Shown piece by piece: positions 16,941 through 26,072 of a stretch of DNA of 64,000 bases; within the stretch, counting starts at the first letter, position 1; every line of letters begins with the position of its first letter. The notes below the pieces were generated by a model. The model saw nothing but the letters and a program-made list of their open reading frames with translations. It did no database searches and had not been told where the DNA came from. The translations under genes and the position numbers were made by a program. This DNA is from Bryobacteraceae bacterium. GTDB lineage: Bacteria > Acidobacteriota > Terriglobia > Bryobacterales > Bryobacteraceae. The stretch is from positions 930,001 through 994,000 of the forward strand of contig JAWKHH010000001.1 in the NCBI GenBank assembly GCA_041394945.1. Direction: 5' to 3'.

Positions 16941-19628
16941 TCATCGAGCGGCGAACTGAATTCTGGTGAGACCGTCTCCGACCACCGTGAATGGTCCCCA
17001 GAAATACGGCGTCGCGTTGGGGCCGAGCCGGCGGCGCATTTCCAGTTTCGCGAGTCGCAGGGACTCGCTGACGTCGCGACCGGCACCCAGGTTGGCATAG
17101 AAGCGCTTCATCAACGCTGCGGTGAAGGTGTCGTCCACCTCCCAGAGAGTGGAAACGATGGAGCGCGCGCCGGCGTATAGGAACGCGCGGACGACATTGG
17201 CGACGCCTTCCTGCCCCTGAAGTCTGCCGGCGCCCGTATCGCAGGCTGACAACGTCACGAGGTCGGCGTTCAATTGCAGGGAATCGATCTCGCGGACTTG
17301 CAGCAGCCCGTCTTCGTGGGAGGCTGGATCCGAGCCGAACACCAGCGCCGATCTGTCCGGAAACTTCGTGTCGGCGACTCCATGCACGGCAAGATGGAGA
17401 ACCGAGAACGAATGGAGTGGTTGGGACTTGAACGCAGTCTCGGTCGCCGAACTCCCGTCGAGTACGACGGCCCTCGGCCCCGCTTGTGCGGCAACTGCCG
17501 CAACCTCGTCAGCAGAGGATGGAAGCCTGGTGATGCGGCTCCCCGTTGGATCAAACATGCCGCGAGTTTCCCGGGCGGCAGCGGTTGTGCCACCACCCAC
17601 GGGATACATCACATTCCCCACTGCCAAAAGACGAGCAGACTGAGCGTGCGATGGCCTGTTGGCCCGAATGAGTTGGAGAACCGTCGCCGAAGGCACCACC
17701 GAGATTGTCCGCCGGTCTCCCAGGTAGGCGTTGCGCTCGAACGGGAGAGCGTCGAAGGGCGTGAGATGGAGCAGGCCGTCGGGAACGAAGATCACACGGT
17801 TGCTCTTTAAGATCTCTGGGATGGGACGGATCACTTCATCGACGAGGCGCGCTCCAGCCGCGGGGGACGTCGCACTCTTCATCTTGACCTCGTTGTGAAA
17901 GCGTTGCGCCAAATCAGAGATCGCCTTTCTACCCGAGAGCTTCTGGACGCGAAGGGTTGTTTTCGAGATGACAAGCGCGAAAGACGTTGGTTCGGCAAGC
18001 ATGTACTCAACGATCAACTCCTCATCTCGTAGCACCTTGCGAAGCTGCTCGAGCGAAACCGGCTCCCCTCGTAGGAACCTGTTGAAGCGATGTTGCTCCA
18101 AATGGAGCGGAGCGAGCGCCTCTTCCGCGGCTGCAAGTTGATCCAGCAATTCCTTGCGAGTCCGGGGTGTGGCAGCCTGCTGCAGCCGGATTTGAAGGGC
18201 AACCACTTGTCTTTCGGCTTGGGCTTTTTCTCCATCTCGACGCGGTTGCTGCACAGGCAGGGCGCGGAGCGCGTCCGCGGCGGCGCGCCCTCGTGCACGC
18301 TCCAAGATCTCAAAGGCCCTCGCTGGATTGCCCTGCTTCTCAGCCGCGAGTGCGAAGTGGCCAACATAGACCTCGCTCATCGCGGCAACCAGCGTGCTGC
18401 GCATTCTCGCGCTCGGAACATTGACGAGCATAGCCTCGATCAGATCGCCCGCCTCTTCGTAGAGCGAATCCGCTTCGGTGATCTTGCCGCGGAGGACCTT
18501 GATCTCCGCGGCCGCGGCAAGGTGACGCGGGAGAACATACATGTCCACAAGTTCCCGGGCGGCAATGACGGCCTCGGGGGCGCACTCGTCGGCCTTCTCC
18601 ATTTCACCCATCTCCTTGTAGACACGACTCAGAGTCAGAAGCGCCGCTGCCCGAGGCCGAGGCATTTCGAACCGCTTCGCGGATTTAATTGCCTCTGTCA
18701 GCAGGGATGCGGCAGATTTATAGTCCTTGGCCCGGATGGCGACTTCGGACAGAGCCTGCAGAATGTCCGCCCTGTAGACGTTCATCTCCGCCTGTTCGAC
18801 GAACCGCACGGCCCGTTCCAGGAATTCTTGTGCCTCCCGGCTTCTCCCCAATACGTTGAGCGAATGCGCTTTGCCCATGTGCGCCATTAATGGAAAGCGG
18901 ATCTCCGGGTTTTTCTGGGACAGATCCAACGCTTGGTCGAAGTAACGGAGGGAACGCTCATACTCGCCGAGCTCGGATAGCCCCACACCGATGAGCGAGA
19001 GGGCGCGAATCTGCCCGGCAAGGTCGCCTGCGGCCGCCGCTGACATGATGGCTTTGGTCATGAGCCCGCGAGCCTCCGTGCTGTTGCCCTCAAGAAAGGC
19101 AACAATTCCGAGTTCGCCTTGGATGCGCGCGACCCAACGTGCCTCACCAATGGTGTTTGCGAGTTCCAGGGCCTCTCTCCACGTATCAGCAGACGAGGGC
19201 GGATCGATGCTGAGGTCAATTGTCGCCTTCACCATGAGGCATCGAAGACGAACGTGCGGATCGTTCGCGACAGTCGGGTTTTCTAGCTCCTTTGCCAACT
19301 GTTGGCTCGCTTCAGGATAGGAGTGGCGGTCAGCGTCGGCGCGCAGGCGACTGATCCGTGCCAGCGCCGCGTTGCGAGCGTCTCCCTTGGCCTCGAAGAG
19401 CTTTTCGGCGCGTTCATACAAAGGACGAGCCTTCACCCAGTTGTCCAGCCAATATAGCCGCTCCGCCTCGGCCATCAGCGCGCTTGGGTCCTCCGGTTGT
19501 GCTACTAGCATGGCGGGCCAAACCACGCATAGGCCGATGCAAAGCTGCCCCATTGCAGGGAGCGCGTTAAGGCCAACGGCCAGACTCAAGCGGGCAGCAC
19601 GAATCAGGATCTGTGAAAGGACAGTCAT
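16941..19628 (-). CDS. TPR-CHAT caspase-like protein, exported or membrane-anchored
   Basis: About 895 residues. An N-terminal hydrophobic region (SLAVGLNALPAMG ... LCVVWPAMLVAQ) looks like a signal peptide or anchor. Tetratricopeptide-like helical repeats span roughly residues 45-450. A C-terminal CHAT domain (about 580-895) carries the caspase-type dyad: His749 in LHLAVHGV and Cys796 in LSACDTGAG. ATG 19628 is chosen because GGGAG lies 8 bp upstream. It is the last gene of a four-gene operon behind a sigma factor, an anti-sigma-like protein and an S41 peptidase. Predicted role: executioner or processing protease controlled by that regulatory pair; the target is unknown. Confidence 0.88.
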   Translation of the reverse strand: MTVLSQILIRAARLSLAVGLNALPAMGQLCIGLCVVWPAMLVAQPEDPSALMAEAERLYWLDNWVKARPLYERAEKLFEAKGDARNAALARISRLRADADRHSYPEASQQLAKELENPTVANDPHVRLRCLMVKATIDLSIDPPSSADTWREALELANTIGEARWVARIQGELGIVAFLEGNSTEARGLMTKAIMSAAAAGDLAGQIRALSLIGVGLSELGEYERSLRYFDQALDLSQKNPEIRFPLMAHMGKAHSLNVLGRSREAQEFLERAVRFVEQAEMNVYRADILQALSEVAIRAKDYKSAASLLTEAIKSAKRFEMPRPRAAALLTLSRVYKEMGEMEKADECAPEAVIAARELVDMYVLPRHLAAAAEIKVLRGKITEADSLYEEAGDLIEAMLVNVPSARMRSTLVAAMSEVYVGHFALAAEKQGNPARAFEILERARGRAAADALRALPVQQPRRDGEKAQAERQVVALQIRLQQAATPRTRKELLDQLAAAEEALAPLHLEQHRFNRFLRGEPVSLEQLRKVLRDEELIVEYMLAEPTSFALVISKTTLRVQKLSGRKAISDLAQRFHNEVKMKSATSPAAGARLVDEVIRPIPEILKSNRVIFVPDGLLHLTPFDALPFERNAYLGDRRTISVVPSATVLQLIRANRPSHAQSARLLAVGNVMYPVGGGTTAAARETRGMFDPTGSRITRLPSSADEVAAVAAQAGPRAVVLDGSSATETAFKSQPLHSFSVLHLAVHGVADTKFPDRSALVFGSDPASHEDGLLQVREIDSLQLNADLVTLSACDTGAGRLQGQEGVANVVRAFLYAGARSIVSTLWEVDDTFTAALMKRFYANLGAGRDVSESLRLAKLEMRRRLGPNATPYFWGPFTVVGDGLTRIQFAAR

Positions 19629-19663
19629 GGGCGGTCTCCCTCCGATGAGATTCCATTTTGTGA

Positions 19664-20884
19664 TCAAAGACTGGCCGCGATTCTGGTTCCTTCCTCCAGT
19701 TGGTGATCGCGCCCCTCCAAGGCGGCTTCAGGCGAGAACGGCACTTCGACGTCAGGGGCGATACCTGATCCCTCGAAGCACTTTCCCTCCCACGTGAGGT
19801 AGTTGCTGACGGGAATCGTCAGCCGGTACTGCTGCTGAATCGGATAGGAACTCCATCCATACAGGCGGCCGGCCGTCCTACTTCCGACGATCACGGCCAA
19901 GCGGTGGTCCTTGACGAACCCCGCAACAATCTCGGCGCCGCTGACCGTGTGTTCATTTACGAGAAGCACGACACGGCCTTGAAAGCGAGGCGGCTTCATT
20001 TCTTCCGTAACGACCACGATGGACTTGTCCGCAAACTTGAAACGAAGCGCCAGCCAGACGAGCGCAAGCTTGTTGTACGGGATTCTTCGAAACTGTGCCA
20101 ACTCCTCTCGACGGTAGCCACGTTCAGCGCGCGGCCGGGTGAGGCTGTAGCCAACGGGCCGCTTGTCGGGCGTCAGGTAGCTCATCAGCCGCAGATTCGC
20201 CGAGCCTCCTCCGGGGTTTCCGCGGAGGTCGATCACCGCTGTCCGACACTCGGAGATCTTCTGAACGGCTGAGTCGATGTCTCTGGCCATATCAACGCCG
20301 ACCAACCCCGGGAACCGCGTGATCTTCAAATAGCCCACGCCATCATGGAGAACTGCGGTCCGTACAGACTGCTTACGCGCAAAGTCGGCCGGAGGAGCGG
20401 ACGGCACAATTCTCTCTTCTGCCCCACCACGACGGCGGATGACAAGAGAAGCCTCCCTACCTGCTGGGAATCGAACCGGCTCCGGTGGTATAGCGGGTTC
20501 ATCGTTGACCGCCATGAGAGAATCGCCGGGCTTGATGCCGGCGACGTGGGCCGCCCCGTCCTCTTGAACATCCTGGAACACCCAACCGCCCTTCCGCGCA
20601 AACAGCGTGGCGCGAAGCACATGATGGAAGGGAATCCTAGCACGCGTCTGATGAAAGAACCCGACTGGATGGACTGACAGCTCCTTCAGAAGCTCGTCCA
20701 CAGAGGACTCGAATTCGACCGGATCTTGTGCGCGAAGGATTCGACCTCGGGCGCTCTGGACGAGGGACTGCCAGTCTTGGCCATTGAAGTTGGGATCGAA
20801 GAACCGCGTCTGGACAGTCCGAGAGACAGCTTCGAGGAGTTGTTCGCGATGTGACGGCGAGAACTCCGTTGTGCGTTCCGTCAT
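19664..20884 (-). CDS. S41-family (C-terminal processing type) peptidase with PDZ domain
   Basis: A 406-residue serine peptidase without a signal peptide, so probably cytoplasmic. A PDZ domain lies at ~120-185 (GGWVFQDVQEDGAAHVAGIKPG). The S41 domain follows with DLRGNPGGGSAN. The nucleophile is Ser315 in NEHTVSGAE. The general-base Lys expected 25 residues later in CtpA-type enzymes is replaced by Arg340 (SRTAGRLYG), so it either uses another base, as tricorn-like S41 members do, or is a regulatory pseudo-protease. Its start overlaps the anti-sigma stop (ATGA, 20881-20884). The CHAT gene follows 35 bp downstream. Confidence 0.88.
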   Translation of the reverse strand: MTERTTEFSPSHREQLLEAVSRTVQTRFFDPNFNGQDWQSLVQSARGRILRAQDPVEFESSVDELLKELSVHPVGFFHQTRARIPFHHVLRATLFARKGGWVFQDVQEDGAAHVAGIKPGDSLMAVNDEPAIPPEPVRFPAGREASLVIRRRGGAEERIVPSAPPADFARKQSVRTAVLHDGVGYLKITRFPGLVGVDMARDIDSAVQKISECRTAVIDLRGNPGGGSANLRLMSYLTPDKRPVGYSLTRPRAERGYRREELAQFRRIPYNKLALVWLALRFKFADKSIVVVTEEMKPPRFQGRVVLLVNEHTVSGAEIVAGFVKDHRLAVIVGSRTAGRLYGWSSYPIQQQYRLTIPVSNYLTWEGKCFEGSGIAPDVEVPFSPEAALEGRDHQLEEGTRIAASL

Positions 20885-21627
20885 GGCACCTCCTTTCGAC
20901 TCACTACGATCGGGTACAGCCTCCAGCTTGATCCGGCTCGTCTGACGCCAAGCTTGTAGCTGCCCGGACTCAACCCGGACAGATCCAATTCAACCTCCAG
21001 AATCTCCACGTAGTTCCTGAGCCGCGCTTCCCCGCCTGATTCGAGGACATTCCCGCCGGCTGCGCTGATCACCGCGACATTGTATCTGCCATCTTCACTT
21101 CCGATTGGCAGATGGACGGAGAGCTGCAGTCTGGCACATGGCAGCACGATATCCGGTGACGTACCCCTCACACTGGGCTCATCACTGCGTGCAATGCCGC
21201 GTTGAGACAAGTCTAGGGTCATCCGAACAGGTAGACTCGGCGCTTCGCTGCGCTTGGCAATGCTTGGCGCAGGCGGTGTGGGGACGGGAAGTGGATGCTG
21301 ACGCGCAGGAAGCCATGCCAGCAGCGCAATGGCAATTCCAGCCGCTATTGCGCCGGCCCCATAGACAATCCGCATGCTCTGCTTGTGTCTTGCTCGAAAC
21401 AAGGAATATTGCTCGAAGCACGGAGAGCAGCTCCCGATGTGGTCGACCAGGGCCGTGGAATCGACCAAGCTACGGCTGCGAGACGCCAAGTTCTTCAGTT
21501 CCGACTTCGATGGACACCGGGTTCTGTCAGGTTGCGGAAAATCGGATCGAAGCAGCGCCGCGGCACTCTCAAGTAGCCGTTTCTCTTCGCGGCGGGTGAA
21601 ACTTCGCTCTGGATCCCTCATCGTCAT
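20881..21627 (-). CDS. Zinc-finger anti-sigma-like membrane protein
   Basis: A 248-residue protein. The N-terminal ~80 residues are cytoplasmic with an HxxxCxxC zinc-binding anti-sigma motif (HIGSCSPC). One membrane segment follows (VYGAGAIAAGIAIALLAWLP, ~90-110), then a Pro-rich linker and a beta-rich extracytoplasmic domain. This is the architecture of ZAS-type anti-sigma factors, which release their sigma on an envelope signal. Its start overlaps the sigma gene stop (ATGA, 21624-21627), which strengthens the pairing. Regulated proteolysis by a protease of the same operon is a reasonable but unproven idea. Confidence 0.82.
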   Translation of the reverse strand: MTMRDPERSFTRREEKRLLESAAALLRSDFPQPDRTRCPSKSELKNLASRSRSLVDSTALVDHIGSCSPCFEQYSLFRARHKQSMRIVYGAGAIAAGIAIALLAWLPARQHPLPVPTPPAPSIAKRSEAPSLPVRMTLDLSQRGIARSDEPSVRGTSPDIVLPCARLQLSVHLPIGSEDGRYNVAVISAAGGNVLESGGEARLRNYVEILEVELDLSGLSPGSYKLGVRRAGSSWRLYPIVVSRKEVP

Positions 21628-22244
21628 GGTGCGGATTCCTCTCTACGGGCCCGCTTCTCTTGGGCGGCGGAAAGCTCCTCCCGCGCTTGGTGCACTCCGT
21701 AGTAGAAACGGGACTTCGCCTGCTTCTCCGAAACCGCGAGCTGCCTGGCAATTTGTTTCCAGGAGTAATCGAGCAGGCGGTAGTGCAGAATCCGGCGCAC
21801 AGATTCCGACGTAAACGGAAGTAGAGCCTTGAGAACCATTCGATCTTCAAAGACCTTGAACCAGTCCGACGCAACCGGCTGGTGGTTCGATTCGAGATCG
21901 TGGGGACTGCCTTCATAGCGGATTCGACCATTGCGTACGGCAAGCGCCCGCACTCTGTGGACATAGGCCGTTCTGAAGTAAGCCGAGAGGTTCGTTTCGA
22001 CGGCAGGCTCGACTCTCAGCCGCTTGGAGACTTCGATGGCAATGAACTCGACAACCTCAAGAGCGACCGCACCGTCGCGCAGCTCGCTCTTGGCGAGTCG
22101 AAACGCCCATGGCCAGTTCTCCTCCGCCACTCTGACAACCCTGACATCGAGCAGTTGTTTGCCCTCTGCGTCGTCGCGCAGCCAAAAGGGTGGGACCGCT
22201 TCCGAGTCGAAGTTGCCAGGGCGATTTTCGTGGTCTGTTGCCAT
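21624..22244 (-). CDS. RNA polymerase sigma factor, ECF/sigma70-like
   Basis: A 206-residue sigma factor. Region 4 is clear: RRILHYRLLDYSWKQIARQL followed by VSEKQAKSRFYYGVHQAREE, a helix-turn-helix that would contact the -35 element. Region 2 (about residues 40-110) is divergent (ALEVVEFIAIEVSKRLR, LSAYFRTAYVHRVRALAVRN). It is the first gene of the operon and may autoregulate it. The divergent region 2 suggests an uncommon ECF group. Confidence 0.8.
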   Translation of the reverse strand: MATDHENRPGNFDSEAVPPFWLRDDAEGKQLLDVRVVRVAEENWPWAFRLAKSELRDGAVALEVVEFIAIEVSKRLRVEPAVETNLSAYFRTAYVHRVRALAVRNGRIRYEGSPHDLESNHQPVASDWFKVFEDRMVLKALLPFTSESVRRILHYRLLDYSWKQIARQLAVSEKQAKSRFYYGVHQAREELSAAQEKRARREESAP

Positions 22245-22586
22245 GAGAATCCCTGCCGACCCTTGGCCGACGTGCTAGAGAGACGTGTCGACCGAGCGAC
22301 ATCCCCTCTACTTATTAAAAGGTCTGAGCACAGGAAAAAGTCCCGAATATTTTCGCTTTGCTTGAAGCCCGCGTCCTCGGCTCTCTATGTCCTTGTAAAC
22401 ACGAGTCATCCAACAGCCAAAGAGGGTGAGGTTCGGACATTTCGCCAGCTTCACGACTTGTGATGGTAGGGGCAACTTGTTCACATTCCCCGATCTGAGG
22501 AGCCAACAGTTGCGGCCCGAGGTGTCTCGTTGGAGATCAAAACCGCTGTGCCGTAGCCGGAACCAACCCATGTAGAGATTCAACAG
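22245..22586. other. Intergenic region between divergent sigma-factor operon and HTH gene
   Basis: About 340 bp without a gene. On the minus strand an AT-rich stretch near 22305-22350 contains GGGACTTTTTCC followed by TTTTAATA about 25 bp later, which could be the promoter of the sigma operon, possibly with an ECF-type GGAAC-like -35. Low confidence. Confidence 0.35.
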
Positions 22587-23387
22587 GTGGAAGCCATGCC
22601 GAAGGGAACATTCTCCCAGCGCCCTCCCTCCCCCGGGCATTCTGGAGCCCCGGCAAACGGTGTCTTCTCGGGCCCCGAACTTGGCAAGTGTGCTGCGTGG
22701 AATCGAGATCAGCCGCAAAGCAACGGATCTCGCGCTTCGAGTTACCAAAACGGGTCGAGCCGCAACTCGCCTGTCGGCTCTGCCACGCGACACACCGAAC
22801 AACCTGCCTCCAGCGAGCCCTGGGCAATTGAAGACGACAACCTGTTGCGGTTCCGATACCCGCTTGGCAAGAAGTCCGCGACAGCCGCGATCACTCAACT
22901 TCAAGTCCGACACCCAGACTGGACTCGACGCGACATTGCCGAGAGAGCCCGAGCCCTCGGGTTACGGAGCAGCCGTCTGGCACAACGTCAGCAATGGGAT
23001 CGCGGATCGGACCTGGCGCTTCTATCACTCGCCCGCCAACCCAAAGAACTCATCGCTCGCCGGCTTGGGCGTACCATTGGGTCCGTCCTTGCACGCCTAC
23101 GGCGACTGGGGAAGTCTGCCGATTTCTTCGGCGGCTTCAAGACAAAGGAACTGATGGAAGTCCTGCAAGTGACGGAAGCCGATGTCCGGCGCTGGCAGCG
23201 GCACGGCTGGATTCGCCGGCGCAGAGGTCGAATCACGGAAGCATCGCTCTCCGTGCTCTGTAAAGAGCATCCGGCGGAAGTCGGATTCGAGAAGCTTCCC
23301 CCTGAAACGCAATACTGGCTCGTGGCTGTCCATGGATATCCCAGGCGCCAACCGCAGCAGAAGAAGGCGAGTGCTACGGGGCGGTGA
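22587..23387 (+). CDS. HTH DNA-binding protein, paralogue of 24638-25195
   Basis: A 266-residue protein. The first ~75 residues are low-complexity, so the true start may be internal. The middle has a SANT/Myb-like segment (HPDWTRRDIAERARALGLRSS) and a second helical repeat (RQPKELIARRLGRTIGSVLARLRRLG). The C-terminus has a MerR-like HTH (LMEVLQVTEADVRRWQRHGWI) followed by RRGRITEASLSVLCKEHP and LPPETQYWLVAVHGYP, a block shared with the protein at 24638. Function unknown; DNA binding is inferred from the HTHs. Confidence 0.65.
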   Translation: MEAMPKGTFSQRPPSPGHSGAPANGVFSGPELGKCAAWNRDQPQSNGSRASSYQNGSSRNSPVGSATRHTEQPASSEPWAIEDDNLLRFRYPLGKKSATAAITQLQVRHPDWTRRDIAERARALGLRSSRLAQRQQWDRGSDLALLSLARQPKELIARRLGRTIGSVLARLRRLGKSADFFGGFKTKELMEVLQVTEADVRRWQRHGWIRRRRGRITEASLSVLCKEHPAEVGFEKLPPETQYWLVAVHGYPRRQPQQKKASATGR

Positions 23388-24273
23388 CAAAGTCGTCCGC
23401 TTGCCGCAGCCATGCCTCAAAAGCCGGGATAGGTGCGGCGGGAGTCAGACGCACTTGTTCCTTGCAGACCGCAAAGTAGGCCGCAATTCGCAGGAGCCGA
23501 AGGTGCGAATGAGCGGCGGCTCTTGCCTCATCAAGACGAGGATCGCCGCTGACTAGGGCGGATTCCAGAGCCTCGCGGAATCGACCCAATGCAGCATCGT
23601 CGCTTCCGGCAGGGAGGAAGTTCCTTGTGAAGAAAGCGGGGCAACGCTGCTCGATGTGCTCTCGAAGGGCTGGCTGATCGCCGTTCGTCATCAAGACTAG
23701 AACGGCCCAGTATGAGTAGGCCGCAGACTCAATGGCGTGTTCGACGAGCGGGCCCTCGACTTCGGCACCGGCATCCTGTGCTTCGGTCCACCACTCCGCG
23801 AAGGATGGGTACCGCCCCGGCTTGGTGCTAGCCCAGGCAGCGGTGGATAGTTCCCAGTGTTGCCACGCTGCCTCTGAGCGGGGATCGAGGCCGGAATAGT
23901 AATGCGCCGCTTCGATCCAACGACCCCGCACAGCTTGTGCGAACACGGTTCGTTCGGTCCAAGCGAGGAGATCGGTCCACAGGTTGCCCACCGGGCCTCC
24001 GGACATTGCTTCCAGAAAGCCAGGACATTGCTTCTTAATCGCCTCGAAAACGACTCGCGGCAGCGATCCCTCGATGTCGGCGATGGCTCTCACCCACAGA
24101 GAGAATGCCCGCCATTCGACAATCTGGTCTACTGTCGCCGACAACTGCTTCCATGGAACTCGCAGCGATTGTTCGAGCATCCTGCGATCAATCAAATCGG
24201 TGGCGGCGTTCTTGACTTGCTCAGGACGCGATTCGTTCATTACCAGTACACCGGACTTCGCTCGAGATGCCAA
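23374..24273 (-). CDS. Hypothetical alpha-helical protein
   Basis: A 299-residue protein not assigned to a family. It is rich in Ala and Trp and predicted helical (for example QWKHWELSTAAWAST-like repeats and YSYWAVLVLMTNGDQPALRE). No membrane segment or catalytic motif is apparent. It overlaps the end of the convergent HTH gene by 14 bp. ATG 24240 (MNESRPEQ) is an alternative start; neither start has a strong ribosome binding site. It lies between two paralogous HTH genes. Confidence 0.6.
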   Translation of the reverse strand: MASRAKSGVLVMNESRPEQVKNAATDLIDRRMLEQSLRVPWKQLSATVDQIVEWRAFSLWVRAIADIEGSLPRVVFEAIKKQCPGFLEAMSGGPVGNLWTDLLAWTERTVFAQAVRGRWIEAAHYYSGLDPRSEAAWQHWELSTAAWASTKPGRYPSFAEWWTEAQDAGAEVEGPLVEHAIESAAYSYWAVLVLMTNGDQPALREHIEQRCPAFFTRNFLPAGSDDAALGRFREALESALVSGDPRLDEARAAAHSHLRLLRIAAYFAVCKEQVRLTPAAPIPAFEAWLRQADDFVTAP

Positions 24274-24637
24274 AGCGGCTTCAACCCTTGAGCGGAGGAC
24301 CCAGGGCGGCGGTTGGAATGGCTCGGGTGAGAGGCTTCAGCTTAAAACGGCCCCAGGGTCTATGCAACCACACCTGGCTGCACAATGGCCACGCCGCGAC
24401 CCGTGCGCGTCGGTTGATCGACAATTTTCGACCAAGGCCGCGCAGGATTCAGCGGACTAAGAGCCGATGGCCCGATTGGAGCCTAAGGTGCTTCCATGCA
24501 GGTGGTTACGCAGTTCTCGGCCCTGCGCACCACGCCCGGAGTCGCGCGCCAAAAACGCAAATCGTGGCAATTGTTGAAATCGCAGAGGAAACCTAGCATG
24601 CCATTCAAGACCCGCACGAGAACGCGGGTCGTCAAGC
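24274..24637. other. Intergenic stretch
   Basis: About 360 bp between a minus-strand hypothetical gene and a plus-strand HTH gene. It must carry divergent promoters. No coding sequence or clear repeat was recognised. Confidence 0.4.
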
Positions 24638-25195
24638 ATGCGGAACTGGACGACATCAGAAGCGCGAGTGGCTGTGGCTTGGGCGATGGAGACCGAGAAT
24701 CTGCGTCGGCCGCTGACTGCCGTTGCCGATGAGTTGCAGCGGACACCGGAGGCGATCAAGGAGTTTCTTCGACGTGCACTTCCGCGCGAGCAGTGGCCAT
24801 GGCGGAGGAAGCCACGATGGGATCGCCAGGAATGGGATGGTATCGTGCAGGGGGAGAATCCGAATCGACGCAGCAAGGCTGCCGTGCGGAAACACAAGCA
24901 GAGAATCCAGAAGCGCGAGATCGAACTGGAGCATCAACCCCTGACCGTCGGCCAGGTGGCCCGGGATATTGGCCGCTCGCGGACGACTGTGCAGCGGTTG
25001 CTGAAGAATGGCTACCTGCGTCGCTTCAAAGGTGGCATTGCCGAGTCGTCATTTGAGACGTTCCTGAGGGAACACCCCCACCTTGTGCCGTACACAAAGC
25101 TCGCACCAGCGCAAAGAGAGTGGCTGGTTCTCAACGGGTTTCCCGATCAAACTCTTGCGGTGAAAGCGCCGAGCGTGCGGGGACTGTTGGAGTAA
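24638..25195 (+). CDS. HTH DNA-binding protein, paralogue of 22587-23387
   Basis: A 185-residue protein. An N-terminal SANT/Myb-like domain (WTTSEARVAVAWAMETENL, then VADELQRTPEAIKEFLRRA) is followed by a basic linker and an excisionase/MerR-like HTH (LTVGQVARDIGRSRTTVQRL, LKNGYLRRFKGGIAESSFET). It ends in LAPAQREWLVLNGFP, matching the WLVAVHGYP block of the paralogue. A transcriptional or recombination-accessory role is plausible. Confidence 0.7.
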   Translation: MRNWTTSEARVAVAWAMETENLRRPLTAVADELQRTPEAIKEFLRRALPREQWPWRRKPRWDRQEWDGIVQGENPNRRSKAAVRKHKQRIQKREIELEHQPLTVGQVARDIGRSRTTVQRLLKNGYLRRFKGGIAESSFETFLREHPHLVPYTKLAPAQREWLVLNGFPDQTLAVKAPSVRGLLE

Positions 25196-25352
25196 GCGTC
25201 CCGCATTGATGAGAGCGCGAGCACTAGGAATGCTGCATGAGCGTCGGCGCAGAGTTTCTGACAAAGTCCTCTCACGCCGCAGTGTTCGGGGAACGCATAG
25301 TCGAACGCCCTGCTGCGGGGTTGACGATGACGACGAGGAGGACTGACAGGCA

Positions 25353-26072
25353 TCAAAGTGTGACGAGTTCTGGCATCTCGTCCCACGTCCGCCCCTCCAA
25401 TTCGCGACCATGGCGCTTCTTTTGGACGCCGCCCCACTGCTTGAAGAAGAACGCGACACCCGCGCGCTCGCACTGGTTCCTGACGTCCTTGACCCATTCG
25501 GCGCACATAGGGCGTGCACCGGGTCCTGATTCTCCGCCCACTATCACCCAGTCGATACCTCGCAGGTTGAGCTTGCCGATCGGCCCGAGGAGTGGCTCCA
25601 TGCTGAGGAACTTGATGCGCGCGCCGGTGCGTCGGAGACGGTCCATCCGCCACAAGTAGTCCTTGTTCTCGATGCTCACGCCCATCCAGATGTGATCAGC
25701 CCATGGCAGATCGCGGCTCACATCCTCTAAGCGTTCGGCGCGTTTGGTCAGGATCTGGTACTGGTGCCAGTTCGCTCGGTTCATCACCCGGAACACGTCT
25801 CTGATGTATTCGAGCGGTACCTGGTCGTGGAAGAGGTCGCTCATGCTGTTCACGAAGATCCGCTGCGGAGTCTTCCAACGGAGGGGTTCGTCGATCTTGC
25901 CGGGAATCAGCCGGAGGTCGAATCCTTGCTCGAATGGGTGGCCTTTAACCCCACGGAAGCGCTCAGCAAAGCGTTCCGCGTAGCAGTTCTTGCAGCCGGG
26001 ACTGATCTTTGTGCAACCCCGCACGGGGTTCCACGTCGCGTCCGTCCACTCGATCTTGGAATGCTCAGCCAT
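25353..26072 (-). CDS. DUF5131 (phage Gp37/Gp68-type) three-Cys protein, partner of TcmP
   Basis: A 239-residue protein. The N-terminal IEWTDATWNPVRGCTKISPG followed by CKNCYAERFAERF carries three conserved Cys, diagnostic of the DUF5131/Gp37-Gp68 family and consistent with a radical-SAM-like metal site. Later motifs MSDLFHDQVP, ILTKRAERL, GVSIENKDY, SMEPLLGPI, WVIVGGESGPGARP and FFKQWGG are also family hallmarks. It starts directly at the stop of the TcmP gene. The pair is a known association in defence or mobile regions, but its biochemical function is not established. Confidence 0.87.
   Translation of the reverse strand: MAEHSKIEWTDATWNPVRGCTKISPGCKNCYAERFAERFRGVKGHPFEQGFDLRLIPGKIDEPLRWKTPQRIFVNSMSDLFHDQVPLEYIRDVFRVMNRANWHQYQILTKRAERLEDVSRDLPWADHIWMGVSIENKDYLWRMDRLRRTGARIKFLSMEPLLGPIGKLNLRGIDWVIVGGESGPGARPMCAEWVKDVRNQCERAGVAFFFKQWGGVQKKRHGRELEGRTWDEMPELVTL

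Noticed and set aside
16941..22244. Type III-E CRISPR (TPR-CHAT with sigma factor)
   Set aside because: No gRAMP/Cas7-11, Csx30/31 or repeat array. The CHAT gene instead neighbours an anti-sigma and an S41 peptidase.
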